The notes under the pieces: model-generated
Databases searched by the model: none
What the model saw: the letters and a program-made list of their open reading frames with translations, nothing else
Told to the model about the DNA's origin: nothing
DNA from: a bacterium
Lineage (GTDB): Bacteria; Sumerlaeota; Sumerlaeia; MVZB01
Assembly (NCBI GenBank): GCA_023480605.1
Contig: JAMCWS010000165.1
Coordinates: 1 to 5,609, forward strand
Direction: 5' to 3'
Length of the DNA stretch: 5,609 bases
Shown here: positions 1 through 5,609 of the stretch, in pieces
Layout of the letters: every line of letters starts with the position of its first letter
Numbering within the stretch: position 1 is the stretch's first letter
Program-made: the position numbers and the translations under genes

Positions 1-189
1 CGAGGGGTTCCATAGTGGCTGCTTTCGGCGCGGGATTATGCCGGACCGCCCAACCGGTCCGAGGTTTCGTAAGGCCCTTGGTCCATGGTATAGAAGCAAT
101 TTTCCGGCCATGCGATACGGCCTTTCGCCGAAAAAAAGCGGCCCGCCAGATAATTGATTTTCTCAGCGGCGAGGGCGGATCGCCGGGCC

Positions 190-678
190 TCACGTCTCCG
201 CGTTTTGCGCGCGCCGGCGCTGATCGAGGAGGCGCCCGAGCGTGCGTGCGAATGCCTCGCGGTCCTTGCGGCTCAGCGGACGTGGACCCGACTCGTCGAG
301 CAATCCTTGCTGGCGCAGGTCGGCCGTCAGGTTGCGCATCGCCAGACGGGCGGAGATGTTGGCGGCGGTCAATTCGTCTCCGCGATTTTCGATCACGCCG
401 CATCCCCGGGCCAGCGCCGCCGCGGCGAGGGGAATATCCTGGGTGACAACGATGTCGCCGGCCGCGCAGTGTGCGACGATCCAGTCGTCTGCGGCGTCAG
501 GGCCGTCCGGCACCCGAACGAGGCGAAGGCGGGGCGTCGGGCGCTCCCGCATCGCCGTGCAGGTGACCATCCAGACCTTGACGCCGTGGCGCGCGGCGGC
601 CCGTTCGATCAGGTCCTTGACCGGGCAGGCGTCGGCATCGACGAGGATTTTAATACCAGCCAGAGGCGAGTCCGCCAT
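190..678 (-). CDS. YaiI/YqxD family protein (DUF188, PIN-like fold)
   Basis: This 162-residue protein belongs to the conserved YaiI/YqxD (DUF188) family, close in length to E. coli YaiI (about 152). Seen in the sequence: the N-terminal signature VDADACPV (residues 13-20), an acidic patch DAAD (61-64), GDIVVTQDIPLAA (74-86), NRGDELT (98-104), RLAMRNL (111-117) and LSRKDREAF (135-143), in the family order. The family has a PIN-like fold, and the conserved aspartates (D14, D16, D75, D81 here) sit where a metal site would be expected. Nuclease activity is not established, so no reaction is claimed. The start at 678 is chosen because family homology begins right after it and an AAAGGA ribosome site lies 10 nt upstream. 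A longer in-frame extension to 903 has no family match and would run through the promoter region. The gene is divergent from fmt. No clear terminator follows it. Confidence 0.93.
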   Translation of the reverse strand: MADSPLAGIKILVDADACPVKDLIERAAARHGVKVWMVTCTAMRERPTPRLRLVRVPDGPDAADDWIVAHCAAGDIVVTQDIPLAAAALARGCGVIENRGDELTAANISARLAMRNLTADLRQQGLLDESGPRPLSRKDREAFARTLGRLLDQRRRAQNAET

Positions 679-688
679 GGGCGTTGAG

Positions 689-694
689 TCCTTT
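689..694 (-). promoter_or_regulatory. Ribosome binding site of the DUF188 gene
   Basis: On the minus strand AAAGGA lies 10 nt before the ATG at 678. It is a good Shine-Dalgarno match and supports the short start over the in-frame extension to 903. Confidence 0.7.
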
Positions 695-709
695 CGATCC
701 ACGAGGCTT

Positions 710-718
710 ATTATTTCA
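710..718 (-). promoter_or_regulatory. Candidate extended -10 promoter for the DUF188 gene
   Basis: The minus strand reads TGA followed by AATAAT (718 down to 710). This fits the extended -10 pattern TGn plus a hexamer with 5 of 6 matches to TATAAT. The -35 hexamer 17 bp further upstream (738-733, TTTCCG) is poor, which is typical where an extended -10 compensates. Transcription would start near 703 and leave a leader of about 25 nt that contains the ribosome site. This is inferred from motif and spacing only. Confidence 0.5.
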
Positions 719-741
719 CAAACGGCCGCTTCCGGAAAAGG

Positions 742-762
742 GCCGCGCGGGTGCTGCGCGGC
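742..762. repeat. GC-rich 7-bp inverted repeat between the divergent promoters
   Basis: GCCGCGC (742-748) and GCGCGGC (756-762) are perfect reverse complements around a 7-nt loop. The element lies between the DUF188 and fmt promoters, and no T-run follows on either strand, so it does not look like a terminator. Its right arm overlaps the first copy of the 15-bp direct repeat. It could be a protein-binding dyad or a chance product of GC-rich sequence. Confidence 0.45.
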
Positions 763-791
763 GCAGATCTTTATCAGCGGCACAGATCTTT
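758..791. repeat. Tandem 15-bp direct repeat upstream of the fmt promoter
   Basis: Two copies lie at 758-772 and 777-791: GCGGCGCAGATCTTT and GCGGCACAGATCTTT. They match at 14 of 15 positions. The gap is 4 nt and the period 19 bp, a little under two helical turns. Each copy contains the palindrome AGATCT. The last base of copy 2 is the first base of the TTGACA -35 hexamer. The placement suits a pair of regulator sites on one DNA face, but a simple 19-bp duplication is also possible. No regulator can be named. Confidence 0.7.
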
Positions 792-819
792 TGACAGCCG
801 CCCACCGGGGATTTAAGAT
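791..819 (+). promoter_or_regulatory. Sigma-70-type promoter of fmt
   Basis: A perfect TTGACA -35 hexamer (791-796) is followed by a 17-bp spacer and TAAGAT (814-819), which matches TATAAT at 4 of 6 positions including the key A2 and T6. Transcription would begin near 826, giving fmt a leader of about 107 nt. The direct repeat abuts the -35 box, so a bound protein there could affect polymerase access. Confidence 0.7.
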
Positions 820-923
820 GAGTGAGGGAAACATGCCGGCCGTGCCGCGACGCCGTGACCGAGCGAAAAGGGTGCGCGTGGCGGGCGCAGGCAGCGGGCG
901 CACGCAAACCGGCGGGAGAAGGC

Positions 924-927
924 AGGA
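924..927 (+). promoter_or_regulatory. Ribosome binding site of fmt
   Basis: AGGA lies 5 nt before the ATG at 933. A purine-rich GGGAG is also present at 914-918, but its distance is less favourable. The site supports the start at 933. Confidence 0.5.
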
Positions 928-932
928 CGGGC

Positions 933-1907
933 ATGAAAGTCGTATTCATGGGAACGCCGGCATTCGCGGTTCCGGCACTGGAACGCCTCATCGACAGCCC
1001 CCACGAGGTTTGCCTGGTCGTCACCCAACCCGACCGGCCCCGGGGGCGCGGCCGGAAGGTTGAGGCTTCGCCCGTCAAGGCGCTCGCCGAAAAGCACGGC
1101 CTGCGCGTCATCCAGCCTCAAAGTCTCAAGCGCGAACCGGTGGCCGCGTTGATACGCGACGCCGGCGCCGACGTGGCCATCGTGGCCGCCTACGGCCGGA
1201 TTCTGCCGCCCGAGGTGCTCCAGGCGCCGCGGTTGGGGTGCCTGAACATTCATCCATCGCTTTTGCCCGAGTATCGCGGCGCCGCTCCCATCCAGCGCGC
1301 CATTCTCGACGGCCGCGGCGAAACGGGCGTCACCATCATGCTGCTGGCCGAAGAACTCGACAACGGCCCGATCATCGCCCAGCAGCGAGTCGACATCCTG
1401 GATGACGACGACGCCCTCTCGGTCAGCAACATGACGGCCGTATTGGGGGCCGACATGCTCATCCGCGTCCTGGACGATATCGGGGAAAAGGGCGCGGTCG
1501 AGTCGGTGCCCCAGGACGACCGGTTGGCCACCTTCGCCCCGCCGATCGCTAAAGAGGAAGGGCAAATCCCATGGGGCGATACGACCATGGATATCATGTA
1601 TCGCCTGCGCGCGATGACTCCGTGGCCGGGGGCGTATACGTATGTCAACGGCCGTATCCTGTTGCACATCGTCCAGGCCGAGCCGCTCTGGGAAAACGAA
1701 GCCGCGGAACTGGGCGACATGAACAAGGCCGCGCCGGGAACGGTCAGTTCGTTCAAGAAGGGGTTCGGTTTCACCGTCCGAACGGGCGACGGCCACCTGC
1801 TGGTGACGGCCGTCAAACCGGGGGGTAAAAAGCTGATGGACGCCCCATCGTTCGTCAATGGCCGTGGAATCCAACTCGGCGATGTGCTCGGTCCCGCCGA
1901 GGAATGA
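933..1907 (+). CDS. fmt: Methionyl-tRNA formyltransferase
   Basis: Fmt transfers a formyl group from 10-formyl-tetrahydrofolate to Met-tRNA(fMet), making the initiator tRNA for bacterial translation in the cytosol. The 324-residue product is close to the usual size (E. coli about 315). Seen here: the N-terminal Rossmann-like start VVFMGTPAFAVPALE (3-17), TQPDRPRGRGRK (31-42), the catalytic region LGCLNIHPSLLP with N105 and H107, YRGAAPIQRAIL (114-125), and the catalytic aspartate D143 in ELDNG. The second, OB-fold-like domain spans roughly residues 205-315 and ends with KPGGKKLMDAPSFVNGRG. The whole protein is intact. The more usual LDTG around the catalytic Asp reads LDNG here, a mild change. 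The start at 933 fits the family N-terminus; an in-frame GTG at 822 would add 37 residues with no family match. No def (deformylase) gene, a frequent partner, lies in the window. The gene meets the TPR gene tail to tail. Confidence 0.98.
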   Translation: MKVVFMGTPAFAVPALERLIDSPHEVCLVVTQPDRPRGRGRKVEASPVKALAEKHGLRVIQPQSLKREPVAALIRDAGADVAIVAAYGRILPPEVLQAPRLGCLNIHPSLLPEYRGAAPIQRAILDGRGETGVTIMLLAEELDNGPIIAQQRVDILDDDDALSVSNMTAVLGADMLIRVLDDIGEKGAVESVPQDDRLATFAPPIAKEEGQIPWGDTTMDIMYRLRAMTPWPGAYTYVNGRILLHIVQAEPLWENEAAELGDMNKAAPGTVSSFKKGFGFTVRTGDGHLLVTAVKPGGKKLMDAPSFVNGRGIQLGDVLGPAEE

Positions 1908-1921
1908 CCCGCCGGCGCCCA

Positions 1922-4531
1922 TCAGGAAAAGCGTTCGAGGCGCTCGACGATGTCGCGATAAGCGGCGTCGGCGCGGAAAATCCGTTTGTAGATCTGGGCC
2001 GCGTCGCGATAGCGCTTCGTGCGCTCCAGGTTGCGGGCGACGATGTAAAATAATTCCTTGATTTCCGGATATTGTTGGGCGATGTCGCGCGTCAGCTCGA
2101 TCGGCTGGAGCGTCTCCTGCGCCAGATCGAGCATTCCCCGCTCGCAAAGGCAAGCGGCCATTTTGGCCAGCGCGTAAGGGGAGAGGGCCGGATCGTCGGC
2201 GGCGAGTTGGAAGTGCGTGATCGCCTCGTCGAGTTGTTCAAGCTGGTGATGGAGTTCGGCCTTCTGGAAATGCTCGGCGGCCGTGATCGTGCCCGCTTGG
2301 TGGCGCTGCTGGAGCGCCATCAACCGATGATGGCGCTCGTTGGCGATCACCTGGTTTTCGATCGACTGGAGGCGCCGGTCGTCGGGATTGGCGGCCCTGG
2401 CTTTCTGGTAAATATCATACGCGGTCTCATACTGGCCACTGTCCTGCAACAGGTCGATGAGCATCATGACGTAGCCCACCTCGCCGATGAGCTGGTCGGC
2501 CAGGGGAACGCCGACGCGCGCGGCGTCGTCGAGCCGGTCAAGGCGGTAGGCGGCTTCGACCCAGAGGGCCTTGTCCTCGGGCGCCATGGCGGGATTCCCG
2601 CCGGTCAGGGGCGGGGTCAGGACGTCCATGGCGCCGGTCCAGTCGTTTTGTCCCCGCAGCACGAGGGCCAGTTCGCGGCGCGACTCCATATGGTCCGGCG
2701 CGCGCCCGAGGATCTTCCGGCACCCCTCGATCAGCACGGTTTCGGGCTGGAGCGACTGGCCGGCCATCAGGCGGTAGACTTCCAGCACCTCGTCGTAGCG
2801 CCCTTGCTGAAAAAAGATGTCGCCCAGGTAGTCGCGCAGCCGATAGCCCTGCTGAACGTGCCTGAGGCCGTCTTTTATCAGCTCCTCGACCGCCCCGGCC
2901 ATATCGGGGCGGCCTTCAAGCAGGCGTTCGCACTGATCGATCGCCTGGTCGACCCGCTCCATCGTGATCAGTTGCCGGATCAATTCGAGCCGCTTGTCGA
3001 CGCGTTCGTCGTCCCATTCGTCGGCCTCGCCGTCGTTGGCATCCAGGTCTTCGGCGATGGCCGTCACCATCCGCTCGCGTTCCAGGCGCTCGATGTCTTT
3101 GCGCAGGTGCTGCAAGAGCGGATCGTCCTTGCCGGGGGCGCGAAGGTCGGCCTCGCGGCACGCCGTTTCGGCCGCGGGCAACTCGCCCCGATCCAGCAGC
3201 AGACGGGCCAGGTGGGCGTGGCCGCGCCAGTCCTCGGGCAGCACCTCCACCATCCGCCGCACGACGCTCAGGGCGTGTTCGATCTGGCCGTCGGCCTCGA
3301 GGATCTGGTCGTAACGCAGGTATATTTCCGGATCGGTGTCCCCCCCCTCGACGAGGGATTCCATGAAGACGACGGCGCGTTCCGTATCGCGGTTGGCGCA
3401 ATAATAATGGGCGAGTTCGCGGGCCAGGTTGAGGCGGCGCTTGTCCATCAGCCAGGCTTTTTCGATCAGTGCGGCCCCCTCCGGGCGGCGCCCCGGGATA
3501 TCTTCCTTGAGCAGCAGCATGCCGAGCGAAATTTTGATTTCGATGTTGTCGGGCAGCAGGTCGAGCAATTCCTCGTATAACCGGACCGAGCGCTTGAAAG
3601 GGGCGGCTTCCTGGCGGGCGATCCGCGCCGTCAGGTTAAGGGCCTGGGCGTGGTTGCGGAGTTTGACGTTGAGTTTCTGGCGCAGGAGCAGCAGGTCGAA
3701 ATCTTCCTTGACCCGCCCCGATTCGATCAGGTCGAGGGCTTCCTGGTTCATGTCCAGCCGCAGGTAATCGTCGAGAATGCGGCGATCCAGGCCCGGCGTC
3801 TGCGGCTGGATATCGCGCAGCCGCAGCAGGCATTGCAGCGCCTCGCGGTAGCGGCCCAGGGCACGGTAGCATTGGTCGAGCGCCCGCACCCGCACCTCGT
3901 CGGCGCCGGCGAGGGATCCCAGCAGTTCCAGTCGGCTCAGGGCGGCCGCGAACTCGTCCTCTTCGTAACACAGGAACCCGAGCGCCCGCTGGACCGCCGC
4001 ATCGCCCGGCGCCCAGCAAAGCCGGCCGGCGAAGAGCCGCATGGCCAAGGGGCGCCAGCCGCGTTCTTCGGCCCATTGGCCCAGTCGCAGGCAAATCGCC
4101 CCCAAGATTTTTTCGCCCGCCAGCAGGGCGACCGGCGGCACGAGGATCACCAGCGGCACGAGGATCTTCGAGACGTAAGTCATGTTCTGGCTGATGGAGG
4201 CGCTGACGTCCCAACCCGTCAGCCAGATCCCCAGGAAGAGCACCGGCGCCAGTGCGTTGAGAAAGACCCAGAAGCGCCGCCGGGTGGGTGCGAAGGTGTC
4301 GAGGTTCCAGAGGTAGATGATCGCCCCGGCCAGCAGTAATAGCCCGAAACCAGCGATCATGAAGGGAACGGATTCGTTGGGCGGCACGTCCATCACGCCG
4401 CTCAGCCAGTTGCCGTGGGCCCAGCCGTAGGCCGACGCCAGCACCTGGAAACCCAAGCCCAACGCAACGGCCAGCAGGAGCAGGTCAAAGAGTGGATAAT
4501 GAAAACGCTTGATATGCTTCACGGTTCCCAT
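1922..4531 (-). CDS. Membrane-anchored TPR-repeat protein, function unknown
   Basis: This is an 869-residue protein that I cannot assign to a named family. Four hydrophobic segments lie near the N-terminus, at about residues 13-37, 56-77, 87-107 and 119-148. Basic residues before segment 1 (KHIKR) and between segments 2 and 3 (TRRR) suggest that both ends face the cytoplasm. From about 165 to the end the chain is helical with repeated TPR-like units, for example around 175-205, 210-240, 398-432, 434-467, 567-597, 614-640, 685-716, 753-783 and 824-855, with motifs such as YRALGRYREAL and FFQQGRYDEVLEVY. An acidic linker lies near 494-510. The C-terminus ends in ADAAYRDIVERLERF, a closing motif also seen in other bacterial TPR proteins. 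TPR arrays bind other proteins, so a scaffold or assembly role at the inner membrane is likely but unproven. The start at 4531 lies just before the first membrane segment but lacks a clear Shine-Dalgarno site. An in-frame ATG at 4663 would begin inside the upstream terminator and is unlikely. The stop is 14 bp from that of fmt. Confidence 0.9.
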   Translation of the reverse strand: MGTVKHIKRFHYPLFDLLLLAVALGLGFQVLASAYGWAHGNWLSGVMDVPPNESVPFMIAGFGLLLLAGAIIYLWNLDTFAPTRRRFWVFLNALAPVLFLGIWLTGWDVSASISQNMTYVSKILVPLVILVPPVALLAGEKILGAICLRLGQWAEERGWRPLAMRLFAGRLCWAPGDAAVQRALGFLCYEEDEFAAALSRLELLGSLAGADEVRVRALDQCYRALGRYREALQCLLRLRDIQPQTPGLDRRILDDYLRLDMNQEALDLIESGRVKEDFDLLLLRQKLNVKLRNHAQALNLTARIARQEAAPFKRSVRLYEELLDLLPDNIEIKISLGMLLLKEDIPGRRPEGAALIEKAWLMDKRRLNLARELAHYYCANRDTERAVVFMESLVEGGDTDPEIYLRYDQILEADGQIEHALSVVRRMVEVLPEDWRGHAHLARLLLDRGELPAAETACREADLRAPGKDDPLLQHLRKDIERLERERMVTAIAEDLDANDGEADEWDDERVDKRLELIRQLITMERVDQAIDQCERLLEGRPDMAGAVEELIKDGLRHVQQGYRLRDYLGDIFFQQGRYDEVLEVYRLMAGQSLQPETVLIEGCRKILGRAPDHMESRRELALVLRGQNDWTGAMDVLTPPLTGGNPAMAPEDKALWVEAAYRLDRLDDAARVGVPLADQLIGEVGYVMMLIDLLQDSGQYETAYDIYQKARAANPDDRRLQSIENQVIANERHHRLMALQQRHQAGTITAAEHFQKAELHHQLEQLDEAITHFQLAADDPALSPYALAKMAACLCERGMLDLAQETLQPIELTRDIAQQYPEIKELFYIVARNLERTKRYRDAAQIYKRIFRADAAYRDIVERLERFS

Positions 4532-4661
4532 CGTCGACGACGCAGGATTGGGCCGAGGCGGGAATCGCTCCGTCCGAAATGCGGCACGGCGCAAGCCGCG
4601 CACAACGTGGCGAAAAACCAACACAATTTCCCAATAATCCGTCTTCGACCCACGAAAACAC

Positions 4662-4690
4662 AAGGCCCGCCGGAAAGACCGGCGGGCTTT
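4662..4690 (-). terminator. Intrinsic terminator after rplQ
   Basis: A perfect 9-bp GC-rich stem (4665-4673 with 4679-4687) closes a 5-nt loop. On the minus strand it is followed by CTTGTGTTTTCG, a moderately U-rich tract. It lies 42 nt after the rplQ stop codon, where the alpha operon normally ends. The plus-strand orientation also has a stem followed by TTT, but no plus-strand gene precedes it. The hairpin separates rplQ from the TPR gene, which therefore probably has its own promoter in 4532-4661. No convincing -35/-10 pair was found there. Confidence 0.85.
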
Positions 4691-4731
4691 ATGTTAATGA
4701 GAATACGGGGCCACAGGCAAGCATTCAATCT

Positions 4732-5187
4732 TTAGCGGCGGATTTTGGCCATTTCCTTGCGCCGCTCATGCAACCGCTGCTTGATCGTCTTGCGCGCCGC
4801 GGGCTTTTCCTCGCCGGGGACGGCCTGGGGAGCCGGGTCGACAAACTCGACGTAGGACATCAGGGCGCCGTCGCCCACGCGCGGCGCGTCCTTGACGATC
4901 CGCAGGTATCCACCCGCCCGCTGGGCCACCCGCGGGGCGATATCGGAAAACAACTTGACCACTGCGTTGCGGTCGCCGACGCGGGCCATGGCCAGCCGGC
5001 GTGCAGCCACCGTATCCTCCTTGGCCAGGGTCACCAGTCCCTCGAGAAAGGGGCGCAACTGGGTGGCCTTGGCATGGGTCGTCCGGATCCGTTCGTTGGT
5101 TACGAGGGCGATGGCCAGGTTGCGCAGCATGGCGGCGCGATGTTCGCTCGTACGGTTGAGTTTGCTGGTATGTTTACGATGTCGCAT
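4732..5187 (-). CDS. rplQ: 50S ribosomal protein L17 (bL17)
   Basis: L17 is a protein of the large ribosomal subunit. The core matches the family throughout: MRHRKHTSKLNRTSEHRAAM (1-20), LRNLAIALVTNERIRTT (21-37), KATQLRPFLEGLVTLAKED (40-58), ARRLAMARV (62-70), RAGGYLRIVK (90-99) and SYVEFVD (111-117). The total of 151 residues is longer than E. coli L17 (127). The extra tail (about 118-151) begins with a proline/alanine/acidic linker and ends in a basic helix-like segment, TIKQRLHERRKEMAKIRR. The gene follows rpoA by 68 nt on the same strand, the usual order, and precedes a strong terminator. The Shine-Dalgarno region (AAGAG, about 4 nt before the ATG) is weak. Confidence 0.98.
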   Translation of the reverse strand: MRHRKHTSKLNRTSEHRAAMLRNLAIALVTNERIRTTHAKATQLRPFLEGLVTLAKEDTVAARRLAMARVGDRNAVVKLFSDIAPRVAQRAGGYLRIVKDAPRVGDGALMSYVEFVDPAPQAVPGEEKPAARKTIKQRLHERRKEMAKIRR

Positions 5188-5221
5188 GATTCTCTTACGC
5201 TAGTCCTGGAATTGCATCGCC

Positions 5222-5239
5222 CGGCGCGGACCGGCGCCG
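5222..5239. repeat. GC-rich hairpin in the rpoA-rplQ spacer
   Basis: CGGCGC (5222-5227) and GCGCCG (5234-5239) are perfect reverse complements around a 6-nt loop in the 68-nt gap between rpoA and rplQ. On the transcribed minus strand no T-run follows, so it is not an intrinsic terminator. It could be an mRNA stability or processing element, or a chance GC-rich stem. Confidence 0.45.
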
Positions 5240-5255
5240 CGGAATGCGCGTCGAA

Positions 5256-5609
5256 TTATTCTTTTTCCTCGCCGGTCATGATCGGCATTCCGGTCTCGTC
5301 GAGCTTCATATTGAAGCTCAGCCCCATCTCGTGAAGGATGTTCTTGATTTCGGTCAGCGACTTTCGCCCGAAGTTGCGATACTTGAGCATGTCGCTTTCG
5401 CCAAGCTGCACCAGGTCGCGGATGGTCTTGATGCCGGCGGCTTCGAGGCAGTTGAATGAACGGACCGAGAGTTCGAGTTCCTCGATGCTCTTGTCGAGTT
5501 TCTCTTCGAGTTGCGACGTGGGGATGGGCGCCTTGGCTTCCTCGCCGGCCGGCGGGGCCACCTCGATGATCTCGCCCGGCCGGATGAAGATATCCATGTG
5601 GCCGCTATA
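5256..5609 (-). CDS. rpoA: RNA polymerase alpha subunit, 3' part (5' end outside window)
   Basis: The window holds the last 117 residues of alpha; the reading frame continues past base 5609 without a start, so the gene is cut by the window edge and not broken. An ATG at 5595-5597 is internal, since YSGH precedes it in frame. The visible part is the end of the N-terminal domain (HMDIFIRPGEII), a flexible linker, and the C-terminal domain that binds UP-element DNA and activators. Aligned without gaps to E. coli alphaCTD, VRSFNCL keeps R265, N268 and C269, and FGRKSLTEIK keeps G296, K298, S299 and E302. K271 is replaced by glutamate. The short acidic tail ends in TGEEKE. The gene is followed by rplQ, as in most bacteria, and is presumably transcribed with the S13-S11-S4 genes upstream, outside the window. 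Confidence 0.98.
   Translation of the reverse strand, partial: YSGHMDIFIRPGEIIEVAPPAGEEAKAPIPTSQLEEKLDKSIEELELSVRSFNCLEAAGIKTIRDLVQLGESDMLKYRNFGRKSLTEIKNILHEMGLSFNMKLDETGMPIMTGEEKE

Noticed and set aside
42..61. Perfect 7-bp inverted repeat CGGACCG / CGGTCCG with a 6-nt loop
   Set aside because: No T-run follows on either strand, so it is not a convincing terminator, and it lies too near the window edge to judge in context.
1..111. Possible minus-strand gene start at ATG 111 (GAAAGG 9 nt upstream), open to the window edge
   Set aside because: Only 37 codons are visible, third-position GC is lower than in the real genes, and the product begins MAGKLLLYHGPRALRN with no recognisable match. An open frame this short is expected by chance, so it cannot be decided from this window.
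127..142. T7 tract on the minus strand (131-137) downstream of the DUF188 gene as a terminator
   Set aside because: No stable hairpin with a normal loop precedes the tract. The only short stem (GCCG/CGGC) encloses the T-run itself.
679..903. In-frame 75-residue N-terminal extension of the DUF188 protein
   Set aside because: It has no family match and passes through the promoter region. A good ribosome site precedes the ATG at 678.
813..2153. A 446-codon open frame on the minus strand across fmt
   Set aside because: It overlaps nearly all of fmt, whose catalytic motifs are intact, and also runs through the fmt promoter. It is rich in Arg, Gly and His, as expected for a shadow frame.
2072..3580. 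A 502-codon open frame on the plus strand inside the TPR gene
   Set aside because: It is antisense to a gene with clear membrane and TPR features, has low-complexity composition typical of a GC-rich shadow frame, and matches no family I recognise.
4532..4661. Promoter for the TPR gene in the gap after the rplQ terminator
   Set aside because: A promoter is expected here, but the AT-rich patch near 4626-4642 offers no -35/-10 pair with acceptable spacing, so none is listed.

Overview
This GC-rich bacterial chromosomal window holds housekeeping genes and one unassigned membrane protein gene. I see no mobile element, CRISPR array, tRNA or rRNA, and no sign of recent transfer. From left to right it holds a YaiI/YqxD-family (DUF188) gene on the minus strand (190-678), a divergent methionyl-tRNA formyltransferase gene fmt on the plus strand (933-1907), a large minus-strand gene for a four-helix membrane protein with a long TPR-like array (1922-4531), rplQ for ribosomal protein L17 (4732-5187, minus) and the 3' part of rpoA for the RNA polymerase alpha subunit (5256-5609, minus, cut by the window edge).

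The order rpoA then rplQ is the widespread end of the bacterial S13-S11-S4-alpha-L17 operon. Here it closes with a strong intrinsic-terminator hairpin at 4662-4690. The TPR gene follows on the same strand after about 130 nt of gap and probably has its own transcription start. It runs tail to tail into fmt with only 14 bp between the two stop codons and no visible terminator there. fmt and the DUF188 gene are divergent and share a 254-bp region. That region holds a good sigma-70-type promoter for fmt (TTGACA, 17 bp, TAAGAT), an extended -10 element for the DUF188 gene, a GC-rich hairpin and a 15-bp near-perfect direct repeat with a 19-bp period that abuts the fmt -35 box.

Three of the genes belong to the translation and transcription core. 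Alpha is part of RNA polymerase, L17 is part of the 50S subunit, and Fmt makes the initiator fMet-tRNA. The other two are a small conserved PIN-like-fold protein of unclear role and a membrane-anchored repeat protein that may scaffold other proteins. The organism cannot be named from this window. The GC bias, the sigma-70-type promoters and the alpha C-terminal domain sequence suit a GC-rich bacterium, possibly a planctomycete/PVC-like or related candidate phylum, but that is a guess. I did not find a clear new biological system. The items most worth following are the TPR membrane protein and the repeat at the fmt promoter.
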